From JAVBQJ01 sp045585875 (GTDB lineage: Bacteria > Verrucomicrobiota > Lentisphaeria > Victivallales > Victivallaceae), in the NCBI GenBank assembly GCA_045585875.1, contig JAZMZH010000005.1, positions 1 through 64,000 of the forward strand: a DNA stretch of 64,000 nt, read 5' to 3'. Every line of letters starts with the position of its first letter. The stretch's first letter is position 1. Shown here one piece after another: positions 32,832-42,175 of the stretch. A model generated the notes under the pieces. The model saw only the letters and a program-made list of their open reading frames with translations, ran no database searches and was not told the DNA's origin. The translations under genes were made by a program, and so were the position numbers.

Positions 32832-35117
32832 ATGAAAGAGATCAGGACATGCGACGGTTTCCCGGCGGGACGGCTTCTGCGTCCGGCGGCGGCGGTGATG
32901 CTGCTGGCGCTGGCGGGCTGCGAGGGGATGCTGCCGATCACCACGCCGGAGGCCGAGGGCAAGGCCGGAAAATATGAATTCATTGAGCATACCGACCGAA
33001 AAATGACCGTGCCGGAAGAACCGGATCCGGGACGGGATCTGGAGGCCCCTTCCGAGTTTGACGCTCCGGCCATCTCCGAAGCGGACCTGTCAAGGCTGAA
33101 CACTCCCGGGAGCGGCAAAGACGGGGAAATACGGCCGGAGACGCCGCGCCGCGAGGTGAATTTCTACGACGACATGATCCTGCTGGACGCCGACGACGAA
33201 CTGGAGGTGGCGATGATCTTCAATGCTTCGCCGATCCTGGATGTGCTGCCGGCCTTCGCCGATCTGCTCGGCTTCAATTACGAGGTGGACAGGGAGGTTT
33301 CCGGCGTGGTGAACCTGAATTTCAACTCCACCATGACCCGTCGTGAATTGTGGGCGTGTTTCGACCGGATGCTCAGACTCACCGGCGCCACCGCCATCGC
33401 CGACGGCGACAGCCTCCGGATCATCCCCCTCAGCAAGATGGCCGCCAATTCCCCGCTCCGCACCAACGGCCGGGGCACCGGGGGCATGGAGGTCATCTCC
33501 CGATCCCTCGGGTACGCTTCGGCCTCTTCCGTGGCCGAGCAGCTTAAGAATTTCGTGACGCCCTCCGGCATCATCATACCCCAGTCCGGCGGCAACATCA
33601 TCACCGTCTGCGATCTCCCGGAAAACATCGCCAAACTCGAAGAACTCATCTCCATCATCGACCAGCCCGGGCGTTCGAGCTGGCCCCGCAGCGTCATCGC
33701 CTGCCGCAATGTCAAGCCATCCGCCCTGGCCGCCGAGCTCGGCGAAATCCTTCCCGTTCTCGGACTTGCCGTTTCCACATCCGGGAACTCCGGCGACGAC
33801 GCCGGGGCCATTCACCTCACCGGCATCGACCGGCTCCAGCTCATCGTGGCCACCGCCGCCACCGACGAGGCGGTTGCCGAGATCCGCAACTGGGTGAGCA
33901 TCCTCGACAATTCCGACCCCGGCGACCAGGAACGGGTGTACGTCTACAAGGTGGCCAACGGCAAGGCCGACCAGCTGGCTCAGGCCCTTTCCGTGGTCTT
34001 TTCCACTCAGGGCACCACCCTGACCGTGGACACCGACACCGGAAACAACCGCACCAATCAGCTCAACACCGCGTCGACCCGGACCCAGACCTCCGGCGGT
34101 TCCGCCGCCGGAAATCTCATTTCAAGTGTCAACCGCCTCTCCAACACCCAGTCCGACCGCTCCTCGGATATTTTCTCGGCTCCGGTGCGCGTATTCGCCG
34201 ACGGGGTTTACAACCGGCTGGTCATACGCACCACCCCCCGCACCTACGCCATGATCAAGGCGCTGCTGGACCGGCTGGACAACGTCCCGGCGCAGGTCCT
34301 GCTGCAGGTGCTCATCGCGGAGGTTTCGCTCAACGACAGCACCGAGTTCGGCATGGAGTTCAGCTTCGCCGAAACCCACGGCACCACCAACACCATCATC
34401 GGCAGCAACTTCGAGAGCCTCTCCGACGCCAATATGCCCGACGGCTACTCCATGACCATCCAGGACGTCAACGATCCGGAAAATAAATTCGCCACCGTGA
34501 AGGCTCTGGCCGGAAGGGACAACGTGAAGATCATTTCCAGCCCCCAGCTCCTCGTCAACAGCAACACCCAGGCCTACATCCAGATCGGAAATCAGGTGCC
34601 GCTGCTCTCCAGCGACTATACCAACGTGGATTCCTCCGGCACCACCCAGCGCAGTTACCGCTACCAGGACACCGGCATCATCATGACCATCACGCCCCAG
34701 GTCACCAGCACCAACCTGATCTCGCTCGAGATCGATCAGGAGGTTTCCGAGGCGGTGAAAAACACCATCACCAGCGCCTCCGACACCCCGGTGATCCAGA
34801 GACGCAAGATGACCACCGCCATGACCATCGCCAACGGCAGGACCATGATCATCGGCGGAATGATTCAGGAAAAGTTCAAGGACAATCTTCAGGGCCTGCC
34901 CATCATCGCCGACCTCCCCATCATCGGGCGTCTTTTCGGCAATACGGAACAGTCCGTCGAAAGGGTGGAATTGCTGGTGCTGGTCACCGGCTACATCGTC
35001 AGCGAGCAGAGTCCGGTGGAGGAGATGATCCGCCGCTACGACAGGAGTGTTCGCGAGCTGAGCGAATTTGAAAAACATCTCGCGGAGGCCGATCAGGATG
35101 ACAGCGATGAAGACTGA
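32832..35117 (+). CDS. gspD: Type II secretion secretin GspD
   Basis: A 761-residue outer-membrane secretin lipoprotein. Signal RLLRPAAAVMLLALAGC ends in the lipobox LAGC. Then come an N0 domain (DDELEVAMIFNASPILDVLPAFADLLGF), N1-N2 domains (IAKLEELISIIDQ; YVYKVANGKADQLAQALSVVF), and the C-terminal secretin fold (VLLQVLIAEVSLND, IISSPQLLVNSNTQAYI, VPLL, and the IGGMIQEK and LPIIADLPIIGRLFG ends). The multimer makes the outer-membrane pore. The ATG at 32832 is chosen for its ribosome site; ATG 32802, coupled to the upstream stop, is possible. Confidence 0.92.
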   Translation: MKEIRTCDGFPAGRLLRPAAAVMLLALAGCEGMLPITTPEAEGKAGKYEFIEHTDRKMTVPEEPDPGRDLEAPSEFDAPAISEADLSRLNTPGSGKDGEIRPETPRREVNFYDDMILLDADDELEVAMIFNASPILDVLPAFADLLGFNYEVDREVSGVVNLNFNSTMTRRELWACFDRMLRLTGATAIADGDSLRIIPLSKMAANSPLRTNGRGTGGMEVISRSLGYASASSVAEQLKNFVTPSGIIIPQSGGNIITVCDLPENIAKLEELISIIDQPGRSSWPRSVIACRNVKPSALAAELGEILPVLGLAVSTSGNSGDDAGAIHLTGIDRLQLIVATAATDEAVAEIRNWVSILDNSDPGDQERVYVYKVANGKADQLAQALSVVFSTQGTTLTVDTDTGNNRTNQLNTASTRTQTSGGSAAGNLISSVNRLSNTQSDRSSDIFSAPVRVFADGVYNRLVIRTTPRTYAMIKALLDRLDNVPAQVLLQVLIAEVSLNDSTEFGMEFSFAETHGTTNTIIGSNFESLSDANMPDGYSMTIQDVNDPENKFATVKALAGRDNVKIISSPQLLVNSNTQAYIQIGNQVPLLSSDYTNVDSSGTTQRSYRYQDTGIIMTITPQVTSTNLISLEIDQEVSEAVKNTITSASDTPVIQRRKMTTAMTIANGRTMIIGGMIQEKFKDNLQGLPIIADLPIIGRLFGNTEQSVERVELLVLVTGYIVSEQSPVEEMIRRYDRSVRELSEFEKHLAEADQDDSDED

Positions 35118-36759
35118 TCCTCCGGCCCCCGTCGGCTGCACCGCCGACCGGGCCGCCGCGGGGCTGCCCGCCCTGCGGGAGGAATTGCTCCGGCGTTTCC
35201 CGGCGTACGGGGAATTCCTCGATACGGCCTCCGGCCCCCGCGAAGCCGACCGGATGCTGGTCGAAAACAACCTCGCCACCGAGGCCGAACTGGCCGACCT
35301 CTGCCGGGAAATGTTTCACCTTGCCCCGGTGGTGGAGGATGATCTCCCGGTGCCGGAGGAGATCACCGCGTTCGCCGCCGAATACCTGAACGCCCGGACG
35401 GCGCTGCCGCTGGAGGTTTCCGACGGCGATGAGGACGGCGAAAGCGCCGGGGCGGTCCAATGGCTGGTCCCGGACTTCTACGAAACCGACGAGCTCGCCT
35501 ATCAGACCCGGCGGATCCTGGATCGCGACGCGCTCTTCATCCCCATGCGCCGCACCTTCATCGAACGTCAGCTGGCCGCTCTGGCCCGCAGCGGAGAGAC
35601 GGAAAACGGTCCGGTCGACCGGGAGGATGAGGAGACTTTGCGCAGCATGGCCGGCGAGGCGCGCATCGTGCGTCTGGTGAACGACATTTTCAGCCGGGCG
35701 GTGGAGCTCGGGGCCAGCGACATTCACGTGGAGCCCGGCGAGGAGCAGGTGGACGTCCGCTGCCGGGTGGACGGGGTGCTGACCAGGATCCTCTCCTGTC
35801 CGCTCACCCAGTTTCCGGCCATCGCCTCCCGCATCAAGCTCATCAGCGGCCTGAACATCGCCGAGAGCCGTCTGCCTCAGGACGGCCGCACCAATTTTCA
35901 GCTGGGACGCACCAGTCTGGACATGCGCGTCAGCACCATCCCCATCCTCAACGGGGAGAGCATCGTGCTGCGTCTGCTCAACAAGGAATCGGTGCGCTTC
36001 GATCTGGAGGCTCTGGGCATGAATGCCGACCATCTGGCCAAGTTCGGGGAGATCATATCCATCCCTCACGGCATCATCCTGGTGGTGGGCCCCACCGGGT
36101 CGGGCAAGACCACCACGCTCTACAGCATTATTTCGCGCCTCAACGACAGCGGCAAGAAGATCATTACCATCGAGGACCCGGTGGAGTACCGGATCCCCGG
36201 GCTGTGCCAGATGCAGGTGAATTCCAAGATCGGCGTCACCTTCGCCTCCGGCCTGCGTTCGATCGTCCGGCAGGACCCGGACATCATCCTGGTGGGCGAG
36301 ATCCGGGACCGGGAAACCGCCGACATCGCCATCAACGCCGCGCTGACCGGTCATCTGGTGCTCAGCACGCTCCACACCAACGACGCCGCCGGGGCGGTTA
36401 CCCGGCTGGTGGACATGGGGGTGGAACCGTTTCTGGTGGCTTCGGCATTGTACGGAGTGCTTTCCCAGCGGCTGGTGCGGACGCTCTGTCCGGTCTGCGG
36501 AGGCAAAGGGTCGGACGGGGAGGGGAACCGCTGCCGGAAGTGCAACGGCACCGGCTTCCGGGGGCGCACCGGCATCTTCGAACTGCTGAGGGTGGATGAG
36601 GACATCCGCCGGGCGGTGAATGAGAATCGGCCCAGTTCCGAAATCGCCGCCATCGCCATTTCCAAGGGCATGACCACGCTGCTGGAGGACGGGCTGGCCA
36701 AGGCGGCGCAGGGCATCACCACCGAATCCGAGGTCGCCCGTTCGGCGGCGGAACAGTAG
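35098..36759 (+). CDS. gspE: Type II secretion ATPase GspE
   Basis: A 553-residue cytoplasmic ATPase. The N1E domain is at 1-170; ASDIHVEPGEE marks the N2E domain; Walker A GPTGSGKTTT begins at residue 331, followed by the Asp box IITIEDPVEYR, Walker B IILVGEIRD and the His box LSTLHTNDA. The C-terminal C-M2E zinc site has CPVCGG from 464 and CRKCNGTG. It powers pseudopilus assembly. It overlaps the secretin gene by 20 bases. Confidence 0.95.
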   Translation: MTAMKTDPPAPVGCTADRAAAGLPALREELLRRFPAYGEFLDTASGPREADRMLVENNLATEAELADLCREMFHLAPVVEDDLPVPEEITAFAAEYLNARTALPLEVSDGDEDGESAGAVQWLVPDFYETDELAYQTRRILDRDALFIPMRRTFIERQLAALARSGETENGPVDREDEETLRSMAGEARIVRLVNDIFSRAVELGASDIHVEPGEEQVDVRCRVDGVLTRILSCPLTQFPAIASRIKLISGLNIAESRLPQDGRTNFQLGRTSLDMRVSTIPILNGESIVLRLLNKESVRFDLEALGMNADHLAKFGEIISIPHGIILVVGPTGSGKTTTLYSIISRLNDSGKKIITIEDPVEYRIPGLCQMQVNSKIGVTFASGLRSIVRQDPDIILVGEIRDRETADIAINAALTGHLVLSTLHTNDAAGAVTRLVDMGVEPFLVASALYGVLSQRLVRTLCPVCGGKGSDGEGNRCRKCNGTGFRGRTGIFELLRVDEDIRRAVNENRPSSEIAAIAISKGMTTLLEDGLAKAAQGITTESEVARSAAEQ

Positions 36760-36767
36760 GCGGCGGC

Positions 36768-37970
36768 ATGGCGGTATTCAAATATCTTGCGGCGGCTCCG
36801 GGCCGACGGTCCTCCGAGGTCGAGGTGGAGGCGGAAAACCCCGCCGAAGCCCTGCGCAAGCTCCGGGCCAGGGGCGACACCGTCATCCGTTTCCTGGGGG
36901 AGGCGGACGCCGGGAGCGACAACGCGATCTTTCTGCGGCGCAAAAAGAAGATCGACGTGCTGCTTTTCACCTCCGAACTCTCTCCTCTGCTGGCGGCGGG
37001 GATTCCCATCGAGAGGGCGCTGGCCATCATCGCCGAGGGGTGTGAAAACGAGGATCAGCGGGCCTTTGTGGTCTCCCTGCGGCAGGGGCTTCACGAGGGC
37101 AAGAAGCTCTCGGCCGTCATCCGTTCCTACGGACGGGCCTTCCCCGGATTTTACGCCAATTTGATCGAATCCGGCGAGGAATCCGGTTCGCTGGCGGTGG
37201 TGACCGCCGAGCTGGAACGTTTTTTGAAGGAGAGCCGGGAAACCCGGGACTTCATTATTTCCGGGGCCATTTATCCGGCGGTGGTGCTGGCGGTGACGGT
37301 GGCGGTTTCGCTGCTCATGTTTCTGGTTTTCATACCCCGTTTCGCCCGGCTCTTCGAGGACATGGGGCGCGCCATGCCCGAATCCATGAATTTCCTTCTG
37401 GCGGTGAGCGCATTTTTCAAGTGGACATGGTGGAGCGTGCCCTGCGCCCTCTTCATCGGCTGGCGGGCGGCCCGGAGCTTTTTCGGCGGAAACACCATTG
37501 AGCGATGGAGGAGCCGCGCCGTGCTCGGGATTCCGATCGTGGGCAAACTCCTCGTCCGCATGGAGGTGGGGCGCTTCTGCCGGACTCTGGCGATCCTCCT
37601 GGGAAATCAGGTGGAGATCATCCATTCGCTCCGGATCGCGGTCAGGGTGATCCAGAATCAGCATATCCGGGAGAGTTTCGACCGGGTCGAGGGGATGCTC
37701 CGGGGCGGCCGCCGGCTCTCCGACGCGCTGCATGGAAATCCGTATCTGCCCCCCGGTTTCATCTCCAAACTCCGGGTCGGAGAGGAAACCGGCGAAACCG
37801 GTCCCATGCTCTCCGGCATCGCCGCCCAGACCGAGGCGGACGCCAGGCAGAGGATACGCCGCCTGCTCAACGCCTTCGAGCCGCTCATCATCGTCGTGCT
37901 GGCTCTGGTGGTGGTTGTTGTTGTGATTTCAATTTTCATGGCGATTATGGACATAAACAGTATTGAGTGA
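36768..37970 (+). CDS. gspF: Type II secretion inner-membrane protein GspF
   Basis: A 400-residue protein with two GspF helical bundles, FTSELSPLLAAGIPIERAL and CRTLAILLGNQVEIIHSL, each ending in an NLIESGEESG or LRVGEETGE motif. Three membrane helices are seen (about 165-185, 220-240 and 370-395). It is the platform protein that GspE turns or pushes. Eight bases separate it from gspE. Within its 3' end lies a promoter for the next gene. Confidence 0.95.
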   Translation: MAVFKYLAAAPGRRSSEVEVEAENPAEALRKLRARGDTVIRFLGEADAGSDNAIFLRRKKKIDVLLFTSELSPLLAAGIPIERALAIIAEGCENEDQRAFVVSLRQGLHEGKKLSAVIRSYGRAFPGFYANLIESGEESGSLAVVTAELERFLKESRETRDFIISGAIYPAVVLAVTVAVSLLMFLVFIPRFARLFEDMGRAMPESMNFLLAVSAFFKWTWWSVPCALFIGWRAARSFFGGNTIERWRSRAVLGIPIVGKLLVRMEVGRFCRTLAILLGNQVEIIHSLRIAVRVIQNQHIRESFDRVEGMLRGGRRLSDALHGNPYLPPGFISKLRVGEETGETGPMLSGIAAQTEADARQRIRRLLNAFEPLIIVVLALVVVVVVISIFMAIMDINSIE

Positions 37971-37976
37971 TATATT
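37948..37976 (+). promoter_or_regulatory. Internal promoter before the major pseudopilin
   Basis: TGGACA (37948-37953), 17 bases, TATATT (37971-37976), starting inside gspF and ending just after its stop at 37970. It stands about 35 bases before the gspG start. Confidence 0.65.
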
Positions 37977-38011
37977 ATCGGGCCGGATACCGGCAGAAAG
38001 GAAGATTCCGA

Positions 38012-38446
38012 ATGAAAAAACACTGCAATGCGAAAAGGACCGTCCGATACGGATTCACCCTGGTGGAGATCATGGTGGTCATCGTGATCCTGGTGATGCT
38101 GGCCAGTGTCGCCACGCCGCTGTACTTCCGCCATCTGAAGAACTCCCGTATCGCCACCGCCAAAACCCAGATTGCCATGCTGGAACAGGCTCTCGACGAC
38201 TATCGTCTGGACAACGGCGACTATCCGGACGAACTCGCCGCGCTCATGGAAAATACCGAGCAGTTGTCCTCCTGGGACGGCCCCTACATCAAGCCCGCCG
38301 TGCCCAAAGACCCCTGGGGACGGGACTACGTCTACATCTGCCCGGGCGAAAACGGCGAGTTCGATCTGCTCTCCTACGGCAAGGACGGGCGGCCCGGCGG
38401 CAGCGGCGAGGACGCCGACATCGCCAATTACGTCGTAAACGACTGA
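38012..38446 (+). CDS. gspG: Major pseudopilin GspG
   Basis: A 144-residue prepilin. The leader ends in G just before FTLVEIMVVIVILVMLASVATPLYF, the class III signal cut by the prepilin peptidase, with Glu5 of the mature chain present. The rest shows the GspG form: KTQIAMLEQALDDYRLDNGDYP and DPWGRDYVYICPG, with calcium-site type acids near GKDGRPGG. AGAAAGGAAG precedes the ATG. It builds the pseudopilus shaft, and its own promoter fits a need for many copies. The prepilin peptidase is not in the window. Confidence 0.95.
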   Translation: MKKHCNAKRTVRYGFTLVEIMVVIVILVMLASVATPLYFRHLKNSRIATAKTQIAMLEQALDDYRLDNGDYPDELAALMENTEQLSSWDGPYIKPAVPKDPWGRDYVYICPGENGEFDLLSYGKDGRPGGSGEDADIANYVVND

Positions 38447-38465
38447 TGCGAACTGCGGATCGTGC

Positions 38466-39035
38466 GTGAAACGGCGCGGATTCACTCTGCTGGAGATTCT
38501 GGCGGTCACCGCGGTGATGATGCTGGTCATTGCCGTGGCGACGGTGCGGATGCGCCCGGGAGGCGCCGCCGTCAGGTTTGAAAACGCGGTGCGGGAGTAC
38601 CGCAACTGCGCCCTGCGCGCCCGCAACGCCGCCCGCGAAAGGGGGATGCGGATGCAGGTGTGCTTCGACCCCGGCGCCGGAGAATTCCGGATTCGTGCTT
38701 ACGACGGGGCGCCGGACGATGAGGATCCCCTGGAGTTGAACCTGCTGCTGCCCCCGGCGGAGTTGCTGGCCGAGAGCTTCGACGAGGAAACCGTCCGGGA
38801 AATCGCGGGCATTCCGGGGGATGCCGGGGACGAACCGCCCGCTTCGTGGCGGCTTCCGGAGGGATGCCGCATCGAGATCGACGGCGCGGAACCGGAGGAG
38901 GAGAGCCGCTGCGTGCTCTTTTATCCCTCGGGGGGCGCCGACGGCTCCGGATGTGTTCTGGCCATGGGGGGACGCCGGGTCCGGCTGACCCATTCGCCGC
39001 TCACCGGCGCGATGCTGGCGGAGGAGGAGCCGTGA
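38466..39035 (+). CDS. Minor pseudopilin, GspH-like
   Basis: A 189-residue prepilin-type protein starting at GTG 38466. The leader is MKRRG, then FTLLEILAVTAVMMLVIAVATV. The order after gspG, the VREYRNCALRARNAARERGMRM helix and a beta-rich C-terminus match GspH. There is a proline- and acid-rich stretch in the middle. GTGA overlap couples it to the next gene. Confidence 0.75.
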   Translation: MKRRGFTLLEILAVTAVMMLVIAVATVRMRPGGAAVRFENAVREYRNCALRARNAARERGMRMQVCFDPGAGEFRIRAYDGAPDDEDPLELNLLLPPAELLAESFDEETVREIAGIPGDAGDEPPASWRLPEGCRIEIDGAEPEEESRCVLFYPSGGADGSGCVLAMGGRRVRLTHSPLTGAMLAEEEP

Positions 39036-39448
39036 AGAGCATCCGACATGGTTTCACCCTGGTGGAGATGGTGGTCGCCATGGCCATTCTGTCCGGGAGC
39101 CTCGCCGCGTTGTTTTCCCTTGCCGCCGGAGCGCAGAAACGTCTTTTCAAGGCCCGCGCCGAGTGGCTGGAAAATCATCTGATGGAGCAGGCCGCGGAGT
39201 TTTATCTCCTCGGCATGGACCGGGACCCGGAGGCGCCGCCGGATTTCGTATTCGATGAAAAGGAATACATCCCGGAGTGCTTTTTCGCCGACGCCGAGGA
39301 TCTCCCGGAGGATTTCCTGATTTCGTCCGGACAGGCGGAGCTGGTGGAGATGCGGATCCGGATCCTGCGCGCCTCCACCCGCGAACCGGTGCGGGAGCTG
39401 CGGGTGGAAAAGATCGACTACCGCAATCTGGAGACCGGCAATGAGTAG
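39032..39448 (+). CDS. Minor pseudopilin, GspI-like
   Basis: A 138-residue prepilin with a GTG start inside GTGA. Leader MKSIRHG, then FTLVEMVVAMAILSGSLAALFSL. By size and place it is the GspI equivalent, part of the tip complex with the J and K proteins. The C-terminal part is acidic. It overlaps the next gene by 8 bases. Confidence 0.72.
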   Translation: MKSIRHGFTLVEMVVAMAILSGSLAALFSLAAGAQKRLFKARAEWLENHLMEQAAEFYLLGMDRDPEAPPDFVFDEKEYIPECFFADAEDLPEDFLISSGQAELVEMRIRILRASTREPVRELRVEKIDYRNLETGNE

Positions 39449-40160
39449 ATCCCGGAACTTCACTCTGGCGGAGATGATGGTCTCCATGCTGCTGCTGGCG
39501 CTGGTCGGGACGATCCTTGCCACCGCCATGGGAATTTTTCTCAACAGCTACAAGACCGCGCAGAAGGTGGAAAAGGAATTGCAGCGAAATCTCGCCATCG
39601 ACGGTTTCGCCGATTCGGTGCTGGCGCGGGCGGTGCCCTTCAGCTGGCCGGACCGGGATGAGAACGACGCGGAAAAAGTGGTTTTCAAGGGCGAGCCGGA
39701 TGAAATGTTTCTGTGCGCCCTGCGCCCGGTGCGGGATTCCGGCGGAATGATTTTCGCGAGAGTCTATCAGGACGACGGCCGTCTGATGGTCGATTACAGC
39801 TTCACGCCGCTCCTGCCCTGGCTGGATATGGGCGGACAGAACTTCCGAAGCGAAGTGCTGGCGGAAAATCTCGAAAGCCTGGAGTTTCATTACGCCGTCA
39901 TCGACCGGGAGGGGGAGGAGCCTCCGGAGTGGTATGAAAACTGGGAGGACGCCGGGGCGGAGGACGGCATCCCCGACGCCGTGGCCATGACCTGCGTCTT
40001 CAGGGACGGCGCGAAACTCTCCTGGCTGCGGCGTGCCGCGGGGGTCAGCGGCACCGGAGCTTTTTATTCGCCGGTATCCTCCGGGGACGGAGGCGGCGCC
40101 GGCGGTTTCCAAACTCAGGGCAATCCCGGCGGTCCCCCGCCGCCCGGAGGGGGATTCTGA
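39441..40160 (+). CDS. Minor pseudopilin, GspJ-like, with Asn at the cleavage site
   Basis: A 239-residue prepilin. The leader is MSRSRN and the mature chain would start FTLAEMMVSMLLLALVGTILATAM. The residue before the cut is Asn, not the Gly needed by most prepilin peptidases, though Asn, Lys or Arg there is common in Lentisphaerota prepilins. Length and WLDMGGQNFRSEVLAENLESLEFHY suit GspJ. The tail is rich in Gly and Pro (GGPPPPGGGF). Confidence 0.72.
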   Translation: MSRSRNFTLAEMMVSMLLLALVGTILATAMGIFLNSYKTAQKVEKELQRNLAIDGFADSVLARAVPFSWPDRDENDAEKVVFKGEPDEMFLCALRPVRDSGGMIFARVYQDDGRLMVDYSFTPLLPWLDMGGQNFRSEVLAENLESLEFHYAVIDREGEEPPEWYENWEDAGAEDGIPDAVAMTCVFRDGAKLSWLRRAAGVSGTGAFYSPVSSGDGGGAGGFQTQGNPGGPPPPGGGF

Positions 40161-40161
40161 G

Positions 40162-41148
40162 ATGAAGGGCGGACGCGGAGAGAGAGGCGCGGCGCTGATC
40201 GCCGTCCTGGCGCTGGTTTCCACCTGCAGCGTGCTGGTGGCGGCCATGGTCCTGCTGGGCCGGGTGCACCGTACCGAGGTGCATACCCGGTGTCTCATGA
40301 GCACATCCAGATACCTGGCCGAAAGCGCCGTGAACCGGATCGTGTGGCTGCTGACCGCGGATCGGGAACTCTTCCCGGACAGCGTGCCGGGGGAGGTCGA
40401 TTACGACGAATTCAGCCACGACCGCTACATGGCCGACGGCGTGATCCACACCATGGAATACATGGGGCGCACTGTGCGCTTCCGGATAGAGGACGCCGTC
40501 CGCGGGCTGGATCTCTCCTCCGGGGCCTCCGGACTGGATGTGCTGCTGGCGGGACGGGAGGATGAGACCGCCGTCGCCGACGCCCTGGAGAGTTTCGCCG
40601 ACAGGATCGGCGACTACATCGACGCCGACGACAGCGTGACCGGAGACGGCATGGAGGCGGATGATTTCGAAGCCGCCGGACAGGAGCCGCTGCCCCGCAA
40701 CGGCGCCTGGCAGTACCGGGAGGAGCTGATGTGGCTGCCGGAAGCGGAGAAGTTTCTGCCCTGCGACCGTTTCGGCCGTCCGGTCGGAATCATGTTTCCG
40801 CAGGCCGCGTCCGCCGCTTCCTCCGATTCCAGGCCGAGTCTTTTCACCGCCACCTGGACCGAACTGACGACCCGGGGCGGCCTGTCCCAGTCCGAGGCGC
40901 TGCAGGTGCTCGAGGCGCTGAACCGTTGGCGGCGGGAAAAAACGCCTCTCTCCGACACCCTGGACGGGACCCTGTACCTGAATCTCGGCGAGAATTTCCG
41001 GCTTGACGAATCCGGCGTTTACCGGGTGACCGTCGAACAGGCCGCGGCGGACGGCGAACCCACCGCCGTGCTCAGCGCGGTTTTTGAGGCTTATTCCGGG
41101 GCGCCGGACGGAAACGTGCTCACCTTTTGGGAATGGATGGTTTTTTAG
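40162..41148 (+). CDS. gspK: Minor pseudopilin GspK
   Basis: A 328-residue protein with the GspK form: leader MKGGRGERG, then AALIAVLALVSTCSVLVAAMVLL, which lacks Glu5 as GspK does, and a large globular part (YLAESAVNRIVWLLTADREL, then SFADRIGDYIDADDSVTGDGMEADDF, the usual GspK helical insert after which the SAM-like region follows). It caps the pseudopilus tip. It is the last gene of the operon; the tandem repeats follow 5 bases later. Confidence 0.85.
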   Translation: MKGGRGERGAALIAVLALVSTCSVLVAAMVLLGRVHRTEVHTRCLMSTSRYLAESAVNRIVWLLTADRELFPDSVPGEVDYDEFSHDRYMADGVIHTMEYMGRTVRFRIEDAVRGLDLSSGASGLDVLLAGREDETAVADALESFADRIGDYIDADDSVTGDGMEADDFEAAGQEPLPRNGAWQYREELMWLPEAEKFLPCDRFGRPVGIMFPQAASAASSDSRPSLFTATWTELTTRGGLSQSEALQVLEALNRWRREKTPLSDTLDGTLYLNLGENFRLDESGVYRVTVEQAAADGEPTAVLSAVFEAYSGAPDGNVLTFWEWMVF

Positions 41149-41152
41149 CCAA

Positions 41153-41486
41153 GGTTGCGTAAAATACCGGCGCGTCTTTCTGCGCCTGACGAAAGTGCGA
41201 ACCGGGAGCATTTTCGGCGGTTACTATACGAGTAGCCGCGCTCAAATTACCCGATTCGCCTTTTTCGCCAGTCATCTGAAATCCGCTGCCGTTCTCTTGC
41301 GCACCCCCGGCTCATCCGGGGTTGCGTAAAGTACCGGCGCGTTTTGCGTCGCCTCGCAAAAGTCCGAAACGGGGCATTTTCGGCGGTTACCCTACGGGTA
41401 GCCGCACTCAAATTACCCATTTCGTCTTTTTCGCGAGTCATCCGAAATCCGCTGCCGCTCTTTTTCGCAACCCCGTCTTCAGCCGG
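41153..41486. repeat. Two tandem copies of a 167-bp structured repeat
   Basis: GGTTGCGTAAA begins copies at 41153 and 41320. Both carry CCGGCGCG, a CGAAA-C-GGG-GCATTTTCGG block, a hairpin (41217-41239 and 41383-41405), then CTCAAATTACCC and ATCCGCTGCCG. In the hairpin one pair is T-A in the first copy and C-G in the second, and an unpaired A/G becomes C-G. An 18-base piece of copy two (41356-41373) recurs exactly at 58018-58035. Confidence 0.85.
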
Positions 41487-41617
41487 GTCTGCTTTCTCCG
41501 GGAGGTCTCCGGATGAAACGTTTCAAAACCCCATCTTTTTTTGGGAATATTGCAATGGTGTTTCAGCTCAAAAACACTGAAAATGATACAAAAAAATCGA
41601 AAAAAACCCGATTTTTA

Positions 41618-41646
41618 TTTGCAGTTTTCCTCCTTCGTGATATATT
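41618..41646 (+). promoter_or_regulatory. Promoter of the rpsP operon
   Basis: TTTGCA (41618-41623), or TTGCAG one base on, and TATATT (41641-41646) with a 17- or 16-base spacer. A leader of about 100 bases follows. The region 41487-41617 holds nothing else that I can support. Confidence 0.6.
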
Positions 41647-41753
41647 AACAGGACATTGGATGCGGATTGCCGGAGACGGTACGGCGGTAAACGGCTGCCC
41701 GCCGCATCGGAGCCGGCCCCGGTGAAAAAAATACAGGAAAAGGTTGTAAGAGT

Positions 41754-42116
41754 ATGGCACTTCGTATCAGATTGAAACGTACAGGCACCCGCAATCAGAG
41801 CTGCTTTCGCGTAGTTGTGATGGATGCCAGAAGCAGTCGGGACGGAAAGGCGATCGAGGAGATCGGTTTTTACGATCCCAACAAAAAAATTGAACGGCTC
41901 GACCTTGAGCGCTTCGCCTACTGGGTGAAGAACGGCGGCATCCCCTCCGAGACGGTCGGCGACATCGCGGATCGCCTCACCAAAGGGATCGTGCTGGCCG
42001 ACCGGGTGCGCCCGGCTTCGATTTCCAAAAAGGCCAGGGCCAAAGCCGAGGCGGAAGCCAAGGCCAAGGCTGAAGCGGATGCCCAGGCCGACGCCGGCGA
42101 GCCCGCCCAGGCATGA
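41754..42116 (+). CDS. rpsP: 30S ribosomal protein S16
   Basis: A 120-residue protein. MALRIRLKRTGTRNQSCFRVVVMD, then IEEIGFYDPNKKI and RFAYWVKNGGIPSETVGDI are diagnostic for S16. The last 30 residues form an Ala/Lys/Glu-rich tail beyond the usual 80-90 residues of S16. AGGAAAAGG precedes the ATG. It leads the ribosomal operon with khpA, trmD, rplS and rnhB. Confidence 0.97.
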   Translation: MALRIRLKRTGTRNQSCFRVVVMDARSSRDGKAIEEIGFYDPNKKIERLDLERFAYWVKNGGIPSETVGDIADRLTKGIVLADRVRPASISKKARAKAEAEAKAKAEADAQADAGEPAQA

Positions 42117-42175
42117 CGCCGCGGCGGACGCGATCCCGATGATGCGGTCCGACCGAATCATTTGCGAGGTGTGAG

